Assembly: GCF_040954835.1 (NCBI RefSeq)
Contig: NC_090708.1
Span: 27,416,001-27,480,000 of the forward strand
Source: Lepisosteus oculatus
Lineage: Eukaryota > Chordata > Actinopteri > Semionotiformes > Lepisosteidae
Reading direction: 5' to 3'
Length of the DNA stretch: 64,000 bases
Shown here: piece after piece, positions 1 to 10,061 of the stretch
How positions within the stretch are numbered: the first letter of the stretch is position 1
How the letters are laid out: each line of letters starts with the position of its first letter
Position numbers and translations under genes: made by a program
Notes under the pieces: model-generated
The model's input: the letters and a program-made list of their open reading frames with translations, nothing else
What the model was told of the DNA's origin: nothing
The model's database searches: none

Positions 1-122
1 GTATTTATGTCTTTATTTAATGGTAACATTAGGACAATTTTACCACGGTACAATGCAGTGACTTGTGTGTAACTGCTTGCGGTACGGTTTTGTACCATAT
101 ATTTTGAATGGCTGCTTCTGTA
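1..122 (-). mobile_element. End fragment of the CAGATGCAG-terminal DNA element family
   Basis: Read on the minus strand, this stretch starts with the family terminus (AGAAGCAGCCATTCAAAAT at about 104-122) and continues with a run that matches the left end at 10378-10470, including the GGTACAAAxCCGTACCGCA block. The window edge truncates it. The terminus is next to a TA dinucleotide, as in the other copies. Confidence 0.5.
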
Positions 123-127
123 GGTGT

Positions 128-480
128 TTTTACCTTGAGCATTGCCATTTTCAGAATCAGATTTTTTTGTCTTACCCACTCAACTAGGAACTGCCAGCTA
201 TGTGGTTTTACATCTCCTCTTCTATTTACAAACTCTAAAACTGCACACAGGGGAACATACAGAAGCAAAGGCAGATTCAACCAACCTGTCTACCTTTATA
301 TCTTTAAATAGTCAACAACTGCATACAGGAAGTTTAGCTCTCATTAGACAGGAGGTGTGCTTCTCATTAAAAACCCTGCATACCTGCAGGTGCCTGAAGG
401 TCACAGGAGTCACCAAGTCAGTAAGATTCATGAACATCTTTGCCAATTTATTACGCCCTGCCTGCTTGGGGACTCCTGAC
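128..480. other. No gene recognised
   Basis: Short open frames exist on both strands but they overlap one another, resemble no family I know and show no splice or promoter context. I see nothing supportable here. Confidence 0.5.
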
Positions 481-1400
481 ACCTGGATCATATGCAGTTG
501 CAGCCACTCAGAATGTGCCCTAATTCTGTGCAATGCATTAGGGGGACCGCAGGGCACTGCAGCACGGCAGTATATGTGGTTTACTGTCCAAAGATGATCG
601 ATAGGTGACACTTATGGTGAGATATTAGTGAAACAATTGCTCCCTTTAATTGTTCTCTACTGTGGATTAATATAGAATATTAATATGGAATTGTGTAACT
701 CAGTGGTTCTCAAACTGGTACGCGTACCGGCAGTGGTAGTGGAGAGCAGCCAAGTGGTATGCCAAATGACCCTGGAACTGTGTCGTGTGCGCTGAAAAAT
801 CGGGACGGGTTTTCATATTTTGTATTTTAATACGTGTCGAATACGCAGCCTACGTACTACGATACAGTGCGCGCTAATACTTCAGTGGACACAAGAGATA
901 CTCTGTAATTCTATACCACTCTATAGGGAATGCGTGCTACGGATGCAAGTGACCAATTGTATTTAAAAAAAGCTACTGTATCTCCAGCAAATAGGGAGAA
1001 AGGAGAATGTGCGTGATTTTGGAACTATGCCAACATTCTAAACCCAGGAATGCATAGAAATACGTGCTACGAACGCAGGTAATCTTGTGAGCACACAAAA
1101 GAGTGATAACAGAAAAATATTTAAGAACTGTTCTAATTTGAGAAAAATACACCGAGCGTCTCTGTTTCGCTCCCATGCGCATGAAATAAAAACTTTAAAT
1201 AAATACTGAAATAAAAACGGAAACGCGGAAAAATGTAAGCTTGCGTATTGCTAAAGCAGGTAAGCTACACTATTTTTGAAGAACCTTATTTACCGTTGGC
1301 AAAAGAGCTGACACGTATTATGTGTAGAGAAAAAGCTGCTAAACAGCTCGACCTGCTGCCCTCCTCCCCCTGAAAGACAGTCATTCATAGAATTATTGAA

Positions 1401-1900
1401 ATGAAGGATTATATCAAAAGTACACTGATAGAGCGCGTACAAGATGAGCAGATGTTTTCACTGCAATTAGATGAGTCTGTAGTCGATTTGGCCAATTTGC
1501 TCGTTTACGTTAGATACGAGTTTGAGGGCATGTCCCATGAAGACTTTCTGTTCTGTAAACCGCTACCAACAGGAACTACAGGAGAGCACATATTTCAGCT
1601 TCTGAATGAATTTATCGAACAGAATGGCCTCGACTGGATAAAATGCGTCTGAGTTTGTACAGACGGTGCTAGAGCAATGACAAGCTGACATAACAGTGTA
1701 GTTGCACGAATTAGAGAGGTTGCTCCAGAAATTAATGTACGCATTACAACATCCACCGCGAGACCTTTGCAGTCAAGAAAATGCCTGATGATTCAATATC
1801 TGTTAGACTCTGTTGTGAATTGTATCAAGGCTCGAAAAATTAATTCACATCTGCTTTGCTCAACTAAACAGGCTCACCCCTCTCACTGAAATGGTGCTTT
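1401..1900 (+). pseudogene. hAT (SCAND3/ZBED5-like) transposase remnant
   Basis: The 83-codon open part at 1401-1652 reads through the region around the first catalytic aspartate. Seen motifs are LQLDES, then LVYVRYEFEG, HEDFLFCKPLP and NGLDWIKCV, all typical of the SCAND3/ZBED5/FAM200 branch of hAT transposases. A stop follows (TGA at 1650); beyond it, in shifted frames, a CTDGARAMT-like stretch (about 1655-1690) and an NCIKARKINSHL-like stretch (about 1815-1850) can still be read. The N-terminal BED finger and the C-terminal dimerisation domain are absent. The gene is not functional. Confidence 0.8.
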
Positions 1901-2005
1901 TTTATTAGTTGTTGTTAATGTTTTTTTTTCTGTAAAACACTTTGAGAAGCCACCTTTAAAGGCGCTATATCAAATAAAGTTTATTATTATAATATTTATT
2001 ATATG
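1880..2005 (+). repeat. SINE/LINE-type 3' tail inside the hAT copy
   Basis: The AAACACTTTGAGAAGCC...GGCGCTATATCAAATAAAG block followed by TTATTATTATAAT is the typical 3' tail of fish L2-related retroposons. A comparable tail occurs at 57.29-57.35 kb and, reversed, at about 43.17 kb. It marks a small insertion or a captured tail in the hAT element. Confidence 0.5.
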
Positions 2006-2480
2006 TATGTGTGAGTGTGTGTGCATGCGCACTCATGTTGCTCATTGAGAATTTCTGGGGGTTCCTATGAGATGATGACTTGTAGGTGGTACTTGGATGC
2101 TTTGGTTGGATTAGGGGTGGTACTTGGTCCAAAAAGTTTGAGAACCACTGGTGTAACTAAAGGGAAATTTTCTGAACTGAAAAAAAGCAACAGAAATATA
2201 ACATCTAAACATCACAAATTCTATTAATTTATGAGTATTAATACATTATATCTAATACACAGTATCTGGTAGTGTTAGTGTTAAAAATAATGTATACAAC
2301 AGTATTGCATCTTCATAAACATTTTCTTCATCAAAATCTTTAACTTGATCACTTACTATAGTTATTCTAAAAAACGTTTTTTAAATACGCTTGTTCTAAC
2401 TTTGTAAACATTGTAGTACTTTAGAAATCCACTGATTAGGGTATATTAATTTGGAATCATGTAACAAAAGAAATGATGAA

Positions 2481-3690
2481 ATTTTGAAAAAGAAATAACA
2501 TGAATGAACAGTTAGTAAAAGCAAAAACTATAAATTGGCAGAAGTGGAAACTATTTCTATCAATTAACAATAACCCTTAGAACAAATGAAATCATTATAA
2601 TCTCAAATAAAGTGATATTAAAGAGACCACTGAAAGAAAAATGAAAAAATGAGACAAGGCTGGGACCCCCTGAGAATGATAAACTGCAAAAAGTGGAGAA
2701 GGAGTGGAAGCTAAATACAGTATACAAATAACCAAAGTATAATCATATCTTTGAACATTATTAACAATATTAAATTATTAATATTAAATAATAATTTCAA
2801 ACTGCTTGAATTGTGTTAAGGGTGATTTGTTGTTGCTTTCACAGCCTTTGAGAAACAGTGTTTCAGGTATCAATAATTATTTTACCAACATCTAGCACAT
2901 TGTAGGATTTTTAGAATCCATTGATGTTTTTTTCATTAGTTTCTGCAAAATTACACAGAGGCCTGAATAAAATGGATTTGTCGTGTATGTGACTTCATAA
3001 TGTGAGAATTATTATTCAAAAGCTCTGTACGCAAAAATCCTGACCATATAAAGCACAGTAACACAAACACAATCTCAAAATCGTTTACAATTATGCATTT
3101 TGTGTGAGTATTGGATTCAATCTCTCTAAAATTTGTGAAACTCTTTCTGTATTTATTGTTTTTACTCAGATAAGAATAAACTACATATGCATTCTTTTGA
3201 CATTAGGAAATAATGTTCTGTACTCAATAGCATTTTCAACACAGCACAAATTATGTTACATTTTTACACATAAGTCGAAGCTTTCTGAAGTCTCTCAAAT
3301 ACCACACCCATACTACTGCAGGTCACACCCCTACCTTTACAAAGCCAGTAATTAAGTTAAACTGTAAATGCACTTTCACATCTCTGTGCCTTGCAATAAC
3401 ACACTAAAGTCACAAGACATTTGCCCTTTTGAAATTAAAGCTCTTCTAAATAGAAACATTTTAGTCTAAATCTAAAGGAGACACTCTGATATACTTAGGG
3501 AACCAAGAGACTAAAGAAACCTGCTATCAATTATGTATCTATAATAGTAACATTTCTCAAACTGCTCCAACATCCGGCACAGATTAAAATCCTCTAACCT
3601 GAATGCCATGACAGGCACACCACCAATTACTCCTACACAGCACCCATAATACAAAGGACAACTAAAAACTAAAACAAGCCTAAGTGCACA
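2481..3690 (-). repeat. Arm of an inverted duplication shared with 29.2-30.4 kb
   Basis: This AT-rich stretch reads in reverse at about 29230-30400; for example the CTGGGACCCCCTGAGAATGA block at 2661 is matched in reverse at about 30250. It contains no convincing gene. Close to its right end (about 3540-3640, minus) is a short peptide-coding trace starting MAFRLEDF, resembling the N-terminus of fish LTR-element gag proteins. Confidence 0.6.
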
Positions 3691-4150
3691 TGTTCACCAA
3701 GAAAATAAAATCAAAGGAAAAGGCCAGTTTGTACTTGTCTGTTAGCTCGACCTTCAGGGTCCAGAACCCATTGATCACATCCACAGTAGTGAAATATTTT
3801 GCCGTTGTCACCTTGGCTAACTCTTGAACTAGGTAGATCATTGGCCATCGTGACAGGGGAACCTGTTCAGCCGCCAGTAATCAATTGTCAAACGCCACTT
3901 ACCATTATGTTTCAGCACTGGTCACAGTGAAGCGTTATAAGTGGAGTTACACTCCCTTATGATCTGACGCTCTAGTAGAGTATCCAATGTCTGTTTTATG
4001 GATTCGTATGCTGTGAGGGGAATGCAATACTGCCTGACAATGGTTGGAAGGGAGCCAGGGGTAGAGGGAATGCACACTACTTGCAAACCCGTTACTCCAC
4101 AGTTATAGGCATCCCCCGTGAACACTTTCTTGAAATCCTGGAGAATCTGA
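3691..4150 (-). pseudogene. Retrovirus-like reverse transcriptase fragment (pol)
   Basis: The N-terminal part of an LTR-retroelement reverse transcriptase, truncated before the YxDD catalytic box. The 67-codon frame at 3922-4125 ends near the conserved start of the RT fingers; in neighbouring frames further down the minus strand, motifs of the type PVLKPNGKW, DYxxLNKQ and FTTVDVANGFW are recognisable. The same segment occurs in plus orientation at 28.9-29.2 kb with similar breaks. It belongs to the retroelement whose gag and 5' LTR lie at 6081-7953. Inactive. Confidence 0.75.
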
Positions 4151-5424
4151 TGCAGCTGCTGACCCTGCTTTTCCGTTTCCAGGGTGGCGTGGGCTTGCCG
4201 TTCCCATGGCTGAGTAGTCCTTTGTAAAACCTGCGTGAACTATGTACACAAATTTCTCATCCTTATTGCTCAGGTCCACCCTACATACCTCCTGATTGAG
4301 GAATCCCTCTATTGGCATAATTGCAATAATTCGCTGGGGGTACGTGTAGTACACCTGCTCATTCCCGCCCTCCCCCACCAGGGGGCCGGGGAGCTGCCCC
4401 AGCACTGGGATGGCCAGTTCAATGTCGTAGAACTTGATATTAATCACCACGCCCATATCAGTGTGAGCGAGGATTCTGACATCCCTCTTTGCCATGTTCT
4501 GCAATAACAGATAGGTGGTTCAGACTGGTTCTGCTCCAGTCTGGGGGTACCACAGACTGCCAGATTCAGTCTGACAAACTGATGGTTGGAAGAAAATCAG
4601 CTAAGCTTTCATTCTCTTTTTCGTTTCTATTGGACTAGGCGTACCGGAAACCCCTGCTGTCCAGGCAGAAATAATCAGGTCAGTCTCCTTCACTACCTGG
4701 CAGGCTTGAGGAATGGTTTGGCCTGTTTGCATGTTCTCTGGGTCACAGTTTAGGGGATTGGCATCTGGGTCCATGCATGTCCACAGCACACAGTTTCCAG
4801 TGTCCAACTGGGCACCCTGTCTAACCAACAGGTCTGCACCGACACAGGCTGAATGGGTCAGCTGAGGTGTCACCTGAAGGTGGTGGATGAAAGTCCTCTT
4901 CCCTATGGAGATGGAAGCTGCACAGTTCCCCTTGCTCCTTACAGGGCTGTGAGGTGGGGGTTCCCACCACAGAATCTGTGACTGTGGAACCAGGGTCACC
5001 TGGCCATGGCTCTGTGACAGGTGCTCAAACAGATCCTCACTAATAGCGAACATCTCAGAGTTAAGAGTGATCACCAACTGCATCACCAATCTGCTGGATC
5101 CCCAACCTGCACTCCTGCCATCTGGACCCTTCCCGCCACTATGGGGTGTTGGTCCTGACCCCCCTTAGATGCTAGGGTGCACAGCGAGGACTGCTTTTCT
5201 TCACCAGGCAGAGAGAATTGCTCCTCTTCAGGGATGGAAAAGGAGTGTGCTTTACCTGGTGGGTCAGGCGGCTGCTCGGAGCACTGCTCCTGCAGCAGGG
5301 AGGCTGTAAGGATATTGGCCGGGGCAAGAGTTTCCTGTATATCTGGGAAGCAAGAAAATACATTTATTTCTTGTCCAAAGGGACCAGAAGGAACCTCTGC
5401 ATCAGCTACTGTATTCTGTGGCAT
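4103..5424 (-). pseudogene. Protease-to-RT linker region of the LTR element, decayed
   Basis: Three partly overlapping minus-strand frames (4103-4504, 4601-5089, 5083-5424) fill the interval between the protease relic and the RT. The middle one contains CVGADLLVRQGAQLDTG, which resembles the C-terminal part of retroelement proteases (the 'LG.D.L...' region followed by a 'hydrophobic-D' strand). I do not recognise the rest. The frames are offset from one another, so at least two frameshifts separate them. The order gag-protease-linker-RT is preserved. Confidence 0.5.
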
Positions 5425-5689
5425 GGTGAGAGCACAGTGTAGCCATTGACCCCCCTTTCCTTCTGTGCACCAGACTTAGGGGTCCTGATCTGAGCCCACA
5501 ATTTCCCTTGCCTGCAATCCACTTAAGGTTCCAGCCTGTCTAGCAGGTCCTGGCCAATAAGCAGTGGTTCTGTTTTAAATCTAGAGATATTACAGGATGC
5601 ACCACCTTCATTGGTCCAAACCTACGCTCTGTGTGTGATCCTGCTCTGATGTTGTATGTAACTGGATGTCTAACTCACAAGATTCAACC

Positions 5690-5830
5690 CTGAACCTCAT
5701 GCCTTTACCTTTTGCTACCTGTTTGAGCTCTCCAAATAAGTCTGATGAACATCAAAAAAACGTCAGCCTCAGGGTCAATCAGTGCCTCCTTGTATAAAAT
5801 GTTTACAATGGTGACCTTTATATTAATCCA
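5690..5830 (-). pseudogene. Retroelement protease active-site relic
   Basis: Read on the minus strand across about 5755-5800 is ALIDPEADVF, which aligns with the retropepsin active-site strand (ALxDTGADV). The catalytic DTG is replaced by DPE, so the catalytic aspartate remains but the signature threonine and glycine are lost. It lies between gag (6081-6584) and RT (3691-4150), as expected. Short match, hence moderate confidence. Confidence 0.45.
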
Positions 5831-6080
5831 TTTCACGTTGCCTTGCTACTCTAGTTCTCCTAGAAGTTCTCTAAAGTCTGACTTCTTTCTGACTTCAGGG
5901 GTGGAGTCAGCACCCAAAATAAGGTCAATGACCTCCTCAGATAGACTGAGGGTAGGGAAGGGAGTGAAGCATGACCCTCTTCAGCTCATTTACACTTCCA
6001 GCAGCCATCGGGAGAGGGGGTCCTAGCTTCTTAATTAAAGACTGTTCAAGCCTGGCATGGCGGTTGGGTATCGAATCCTC

Positions 6081-6584
6081 TCACTTAGCCTTTTTGCTAA
6101 TTTTGTTTACCCCTTTCCATCCCCTGGTGTTCTCATGGTGTTTGGGACACTTAGTGCAGTCCCGTCTGCTTGCTTTGTGCCGGGGCTTAGCTGGCTCAGG
6201 AGCCTCTCCTCTTTCTAGCTTGAAAGAGGAACTGTAGAGCCAGCCAGCCTGGGTGGCAAACACAGCTGCTTTAGTAGCTTTCAGCTCTGAAGGAACAGGG
6301 ACCTCATTTTCCCAGGCTTTCTGCGCTAATCTCCTTTTTATCATTTGTGCATCAGCATGCATCACAACCTTTTTTCTGACTGATGGATGGAGATTAGCAA
6401 TGAATAATACCTTGAAATTCTCTTCACAGCACTCATAATTTCGCCCTGCAAAATAAGTGCATCTAAGTCTCTCGTAATATTCACGAGGGGACTCAGTTCT
6501 CTTACGCTTAATGTGATGGCAGAGATCGGATTGATGAACATTGAGAACTCTTGGATCAGGACTCAAGCATTTCTTTTTCACCAC
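6081..6584 (-). pseudogene. gag-like ORF of the LTR element, 167 codons
   Basis: A minus-strand open frame of 167 codons. Its middle holds the sequence pattern of fish retroelement gag proteins: a [10 protein letters not shown] stretch, then a CTYFAGRN stretch, then [14 protein letters not shown], which corresponds to the capsid major-homology-like part. The C-terminal third is basic and contains CTKC and a nearby H, a possible remnant of a zinc knuckle rather than a complete CCHC. The N-terminal matrix part is missing from this frame. The 5' LTR and primer-site-like sequence lie directly upstream on the same strand (6719-7953), so this is the first gene of that element. Confidence 0.7.
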
Positions 6585-6718
6585 CCACGTGATTTTTTTT
6601 TTTGTTCACAGCTTATAGCACACCATGTATTCTTGTGTACAGAAACCTGGTGTACATTGCGAGATTTCACTGCAACCATAATGATTCACCAACTATTCCA
6701 CTCATTTCGCTCTGAACC

Positions 6719-6738
6719 ATCCCCACACAGGGCACCAA
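6719..6738 (-). other. Candidate tRNA primer-binding site of the LTR element
   Basis: Immediately after the LTR end (CTACA at 6743-6747 on the minus strand) the minus strand reads TTTAT and then TGGTGCCCTGTGTGGGG. A TGGxGCCC start within a few bases of the LTR end, followed by a G-rich stretch, is the usual form of a retroelement primer-binding site. I cannot assign the tRNA. Confidence 0.5.
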
Positions 6739-6742
6739 TAAA

Positions 6743-7953
6743 TGTAGGAGTTTTGTGAATTTACTGGGACAATTTATTTAATTGTAGCAGTAAACAAGGA
6801 GGTGATTCTTTCATGGCTATTAGAAAATCAATTGATTAGCGATGCACACACATGGATTCAATACACAAGATACATTTATTAATACATAAATTGTGCATAT
6901 AAAACATATAACAGTCTGCCTGGAGAAAGATGGCAGATCTTACTTGCAGGGTTATCACTATGCAAGGTATATAATCACGAAGAGATGCAAAACACAAAGA
7001 GATGAAAACAAAGAATATATTTTAGTATACCATTCGGCAATACCATATTGTTAAACAGTCCCATTAATATCATTTTTATATTTAATGCTCAAAACTAAAT
7101 ACATTACTCATGAATTAAATTTATATAAACTTGTGTTGAGGTAACAATTGAATTCTCGAGATGCAATGTAGAACATTGGGTTTACTTATCCATTGTTTCC
7201 TGGCACAAACCCCAAAAGTCAGCTGTCAGTTGCGTCCAGTTGCTGCTGCGTTCTGTAGTTATCCTATGGACAGTTGTAGCCTGATGCCAACCAATTCTGG
7301 TGCAGCTCCAAACCAGAAAGAGGGAAAATTCTAACTGCGGAGTGCAGTGCAGTTGTCTCTCTCAGGGATATACTAGCAATCTATATGAATAGTAGAGAGT
7401 CTTTATGCACAGAGGGTGACCGCAGGTACAAGCAAGTCACTCTTTAGGGGAAAGAAACCAGGTTTGTGATACGAGTCCAAACGTATGCTTTGGTGATCAA
7501 GCGAAGTGTCCACGTTGGCTTTTATAAGCAATTTACGTAGGGCATTCCCCGGGCCGACGCTTTGCTAAAACAAGGTTTCAGTCCCTATACAGACAACACT
7601 GGCCATCACATGATTGTCTCTGAGGTTGCGCGGAAATGGCCAGATGAGCCACTTTCTGAGCTGTGCTGTGTCTTTTAAATAAGAACCAAGACGGGTGATG
7701 ATTGGTTGAGAGTTTGGCAGGCATTTGAGACAGATAGGAGCCAGGAATGGCCATTGATCATGATAGCCAGGCATGTCTGGCCGCATCCCCATTTGGGAGC
7801 TGTTCCTTTTTGGAGAAAAAACACTTTAAATCAGAAACTGCCTGAATAGCTTCTCTGTGTCTGCACCACAGAGATGAAGTAGAGAGATGGGCCCTCATGT
7901 AGGAAAGCACAGCAACACTTAATTATATCTTATTAATAAGCATTGCTGGTACA
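6743..7953 (-). mobile_element. 5' LTR of the minus-strand retroelement (TGTAG...CTACA family)
   Basis: A 1.2-kb block bounded by TGTAG/CTACA-type ends. The same block recurs at 14471-15886, 51207-53951 (split by a LINE) and, truncated, at 9355-9893 and 32795-33976. On the minus strand it is followed at once by a primer-site-like sequence and then gag, which makes it the 5' LTR. The outer flank (7954 on) joins another repeat and shows no clear target duplication. Confidence 0.7.
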
Positions 7954-8466
7954 ATTCCTATCCATATAAATGCACCCTAGGCAGGAAAGATGTTTCTAAC
8001 TGAGGTATCTTTTACTCAGGAAATCCAAGTTCCCTAAATACACGGAATAGCATGCTCTCTCTAGCAAGGTTCAAATACTTAGCTCCAGTCAGGTTTGGAT
8101 GATCATGAAGTAGGGGCTCTCGCCTGGCGCAAGCTCCAAGTCCCAACTCCTCCCAACTCTTGTCTCTCCTTTCCTTGTTTCTTCCTCCTTCTCATCTCCT
8201 GTCTGTGTTCTTAATGTGATCTTACATTGTGTGTTTCTGTACTGCTCCTTGACAATCATTAACCCACAACTTACCTTGGTATACTAAGGTAAACTTTACA
8301 ATTGTTTCTGCTCAAGGGACCCTTGAGCAGAAACAAGATGTCGAAACAAGGCACCAGCCCTCAACAGACATCCTCTAGCTCTGAAGCTAGAAGGGTTTAC
8401 TCTGCCAAGATTCACAAACTTTATCTGAAATCCAAGAGACACTTCTCAGTCACCTAAAACTGTAAC
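7954..8466 (-). repeat. Dispersed, probably LTR-derived repeat (copy 1 of 3)
   Basis: Matches 20870-21677 and, in reverse, 40999-41310: shared blocks include ATGCACCCTA(A/G)GCAGGAAAG, GGTATCTTTTAC and TCTAGCAAGGTTCAAATACTTAG. It ends with AAAACTGTAACA, which on the minus strand is a TGTTACAG start typical of an LTR. No coding capacity. An unusual perfect palindrome (8302-8336) is present in this copy only. Confidence 0.55.
8302..8336. repeat. Perfect palindrome, 17-bp arms, 1-nt centre
   Basis: The left arm TTGTTTCTGCTCAAGGG is followed by a single A and then by its exact reverse complement. The sister repeat at about 21565-21590 keeps the left arm with changes (TTTCTGATCAAGGG) but has unrelated sequence where the right arm would be, so the right arm arose in this copy. 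Confidence 0.9.
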
Positions 8467-8886
8467 AATACACAAAGGAAAATATATTGCAGTATACAAA
8501 AATGGCAATAATTTAGATATTTTACAGCATATTTCTATATTACAGGATGAAATATATTTATTTAAAAATATGAGCATATATTATAATGTATTTTAGAATA
8601 TATTCCTATTTATAGAAATATTTTCATTTAATTTCTCATTTCCATAGGGGCTGGTCTTGCTGATCTATCTCCTTATCATACCTTTAGACAGACCCCTGTT
8701 TAACAGTTTTCAGCTGTTTTCTCAGACTTTAAAAAAACATTCCAAAAATATTTTTAGAAATCAGTCTTACATATTTCTCTTTATGTATCAAAGTAAAAAA
8801 ATCCTTTGTAAAAATGTAATAAAACAAAACATTTAAAATAAATATGAACAGAAATCAATTTCTGACACTTAAATAGTATCTTACTG
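8467..8886. other. AT-rich spacer, no gene recognised
   Basis: Low-complexity A/T sequence with many ATATTT runs. From about 8887 the sequence begins to match the OR-promoter flank at 19323. Confidence 0.5.
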
Positions 8887-8984
8887 TATATATTTCTCAT
8901 TTTGTATCAAAGATTTATTTCCTTTGTAAAAGCTTCACTAGAAATTTAGATGTTCATCAAATGAATAATTATTTCTCTTAACCA

Positions 8985-9155
8985 TTTGGGCCTGTGTCCT
9001 ATAACGCTCACTTTCTGTCCCTTCAGATTAATAAGAGCTACAGCAAAGCTCTGCATTAAGAGGTCTCTGGGGTCACTGTTAAGAGCTGCCCATAAAAGCA
9101 GCTTAGATGAGAGCAAGAGCTGTGAAAGAGTACAGTGAACAGATTCAGACACCAG
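8985..9155 (+). promoter_or_regulatory. OR promoter and non-coding exon 1, module P1
   Basis: Contains ATTAATAAGAGCTACAGC (9028-9045), the CTCTGGGGTCACTG box (9065-9078), a TATA-like CATAAAAG (9091-9098) and then about 57 bases ending in ACCAG followed by a consensus splice donor, GTAAGT (9156-9161). The same series of boxes in the same order and spacing occurs at four other places in the window. The next coding exon in the same direction is the OR pseudogene at 12726, which has an acceptor-like CTTCAAG at 12701-12707, implying an intron of about 3.5 kb. Known OR genes have this architecture: TATA-like promoter, short 5' UTR exon, one coding exon. Confidence 0.75.
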
Positions 9156-9354
9156 GTAAGTGACTCACTTATTTCACACTTTCACAATATAGCCATTAAC
9201 TGATACCTGAGATTTATGTTTTTCATTTTCATTGAAAAGAATATGTTAACTTCATTTGGTAATAACATTTTTGGCATTAGAATTATGTAAATGTGCTACA
9301 GGAGTCAGGTTTTCATGAAATCAACAAGATAGAGGTATAGTCAAATTTGAGGCA
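9156..9354 (+). other. Start of intron of the P1 OR gene
   Basis: Matches the start of the P2 intron (20127-20280) in blocks such as GACTCACT and GCCATTAGAATTATGTAAA-like sequence, so it is inherited intron rather than inserted DNA. Confidence 0.5.
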
Positions 9355-9893
9355 CGCTGCGAGAATGTCCTGCCCTTGGAAGCCTTCTGCTCCTTGGCCA
9401 TCCTGCCCTGGAATTGTCCCGCACCCCTGGAATTCTCCTTAGAATTCTCCTACTGGAAAAGTCTCCGAATAGTTCACCTGTGTTGCCTGTTTTTACCTGG
9501 AGGAACTTCAGCTCGTTCATTGGCTGAAAGTTTCATGGGAATCAAAGTCCCACGTGGGTTACTCTGCCCTACCAGTTCCTGATTGGTTGATCAAGGTGAG
9601 ATATGAGTTACTTACTCCTGACACTTAGGAATGCAGTCCAGATGTCCATCTGGCACTCCCTAGACAGATAGGCACCAATGGATGACCATTGATCATGATA
9701 GCCAGGCTTAGCTAAGTGCATCCCCATTTGGGAGCTGTCCCTTATCAAAAGAAAACATCTTTAAATCAGCCTGCATGAATAGCTTCTCTGTGACTGCACC
9801 ACAGAGATGAAGAGAGAGATGGGGCCTCATTTGGGAAAGCACAGCAACACTTAATTCTGTCTTATTAACAAGCATTGCCGCTACACCCTACAT
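9355..9893 (-). mobile_element. Truncated LTR (TGTAG...CTACA family)
   Basis: Matches the right-hand 540 bases of the LTR family, ending in AAGCATTGCCGCTACA. The rest of the LTR is absent. From about 9600 onward it is almost the same as 33700-33976, including the join to the LINE fragment that follows. Confidence 0.7.
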
Positions 9894-10025
9894 CATTAAT
9901 AGTGACAAGAAGTGTGGGGTAGAAGAGAGATCCGTCAGCTGGAACCTCCAGCTCACCAGGGACGCCATTGCCTGGGCCAAGGACCAGAACGTGCCCATGG
10001 TGGTGGTGAGCCTGGACCAGAAGAA
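9894..10025 (+). mobile_element. Short Tx1-like LINE RT fragment
   Basis: Almost identical to the start of the LINE at 33977; translates to the WAKDQNVPMVVVSLDQKK type of motif that opens the RT palm in Tx1/L1-like elements (LDQ(E/K)KAFDRV in intact elements). It stops abruptly and is followed by a second copy of the LTR end. Confidence 0.65.
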
Positions 10026-10061
10026 ATTAATTCTGTCTTATTAACAAGCATTGCAGCTACA
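10026..10061 (-). repeat. Duplicate of the LTR terminus
   Basis: TTAATTCTGTCTTATTAACA...GCTACA repeats 9855-9893, so the LINE fragment at 9894-10025 sits between two copies of the same 36-base LTR end. Confidence 0.8.

Larger units (their letters stand above)
701..2150 (+). mobile_element. hAT transposon, internally deleted
   Basis: The ends are inverted copies: CAGTGGTTCTCAAACT at the left and its reverse complement at the right. The element is bounded by a perfect 8-bp duplication, GTGTAACT (693-700 and 2151-2158), the hAT target-site length. At 1401-1900 it carries pieces of a hAT transposase of the type also found in domesticated SCAND3/ZBED5-like genes. It is 1.45 kb long, too short for a complete transposase, so it is non-autonomous now. 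Confidence 0.88.
484..2480 (+). mobile_element. Old copy of the CAGATGCAG-family element, split by a hAT insertion
   Basis: Positions 484-700 match the left part of the family seen at 14294-14470 (degenerate terminus, then the TGATCGATAGGTG block and the CTACTGTG...GGAATATTAATATGGAA block). After the hAT copy at 701-2150 the match resumes at 2159 and extends through AAAGGGAAATTTT and the GATCACTTACT blocks, which also occur at 15.9-16.3 kb and 57.4-57.6 kb. No transposase is visible. The right limit is uncertain. Confidence 0.45.

Noticed and set aside
142-611. Overlapping open frames of 151 codons (+) and 99 codons (-)
   Set aside because: No motif, no codon or splice context; the right part lies in the CAGATGCAG-family repeat.
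1401-1652. Possible domesticated host gene of the SCAND3/ZBED type
   Set aside because: It sits between intact hAT ends with a target duplication, is only 83 codons long and is followed by stops; it is a transposon relic.
4235-4507. Plus-strand 90-codon frame and other plus-strand frames over 4.2-6.8 kb
   Set aside because: Shadows of the minus-strand retroelement genes.
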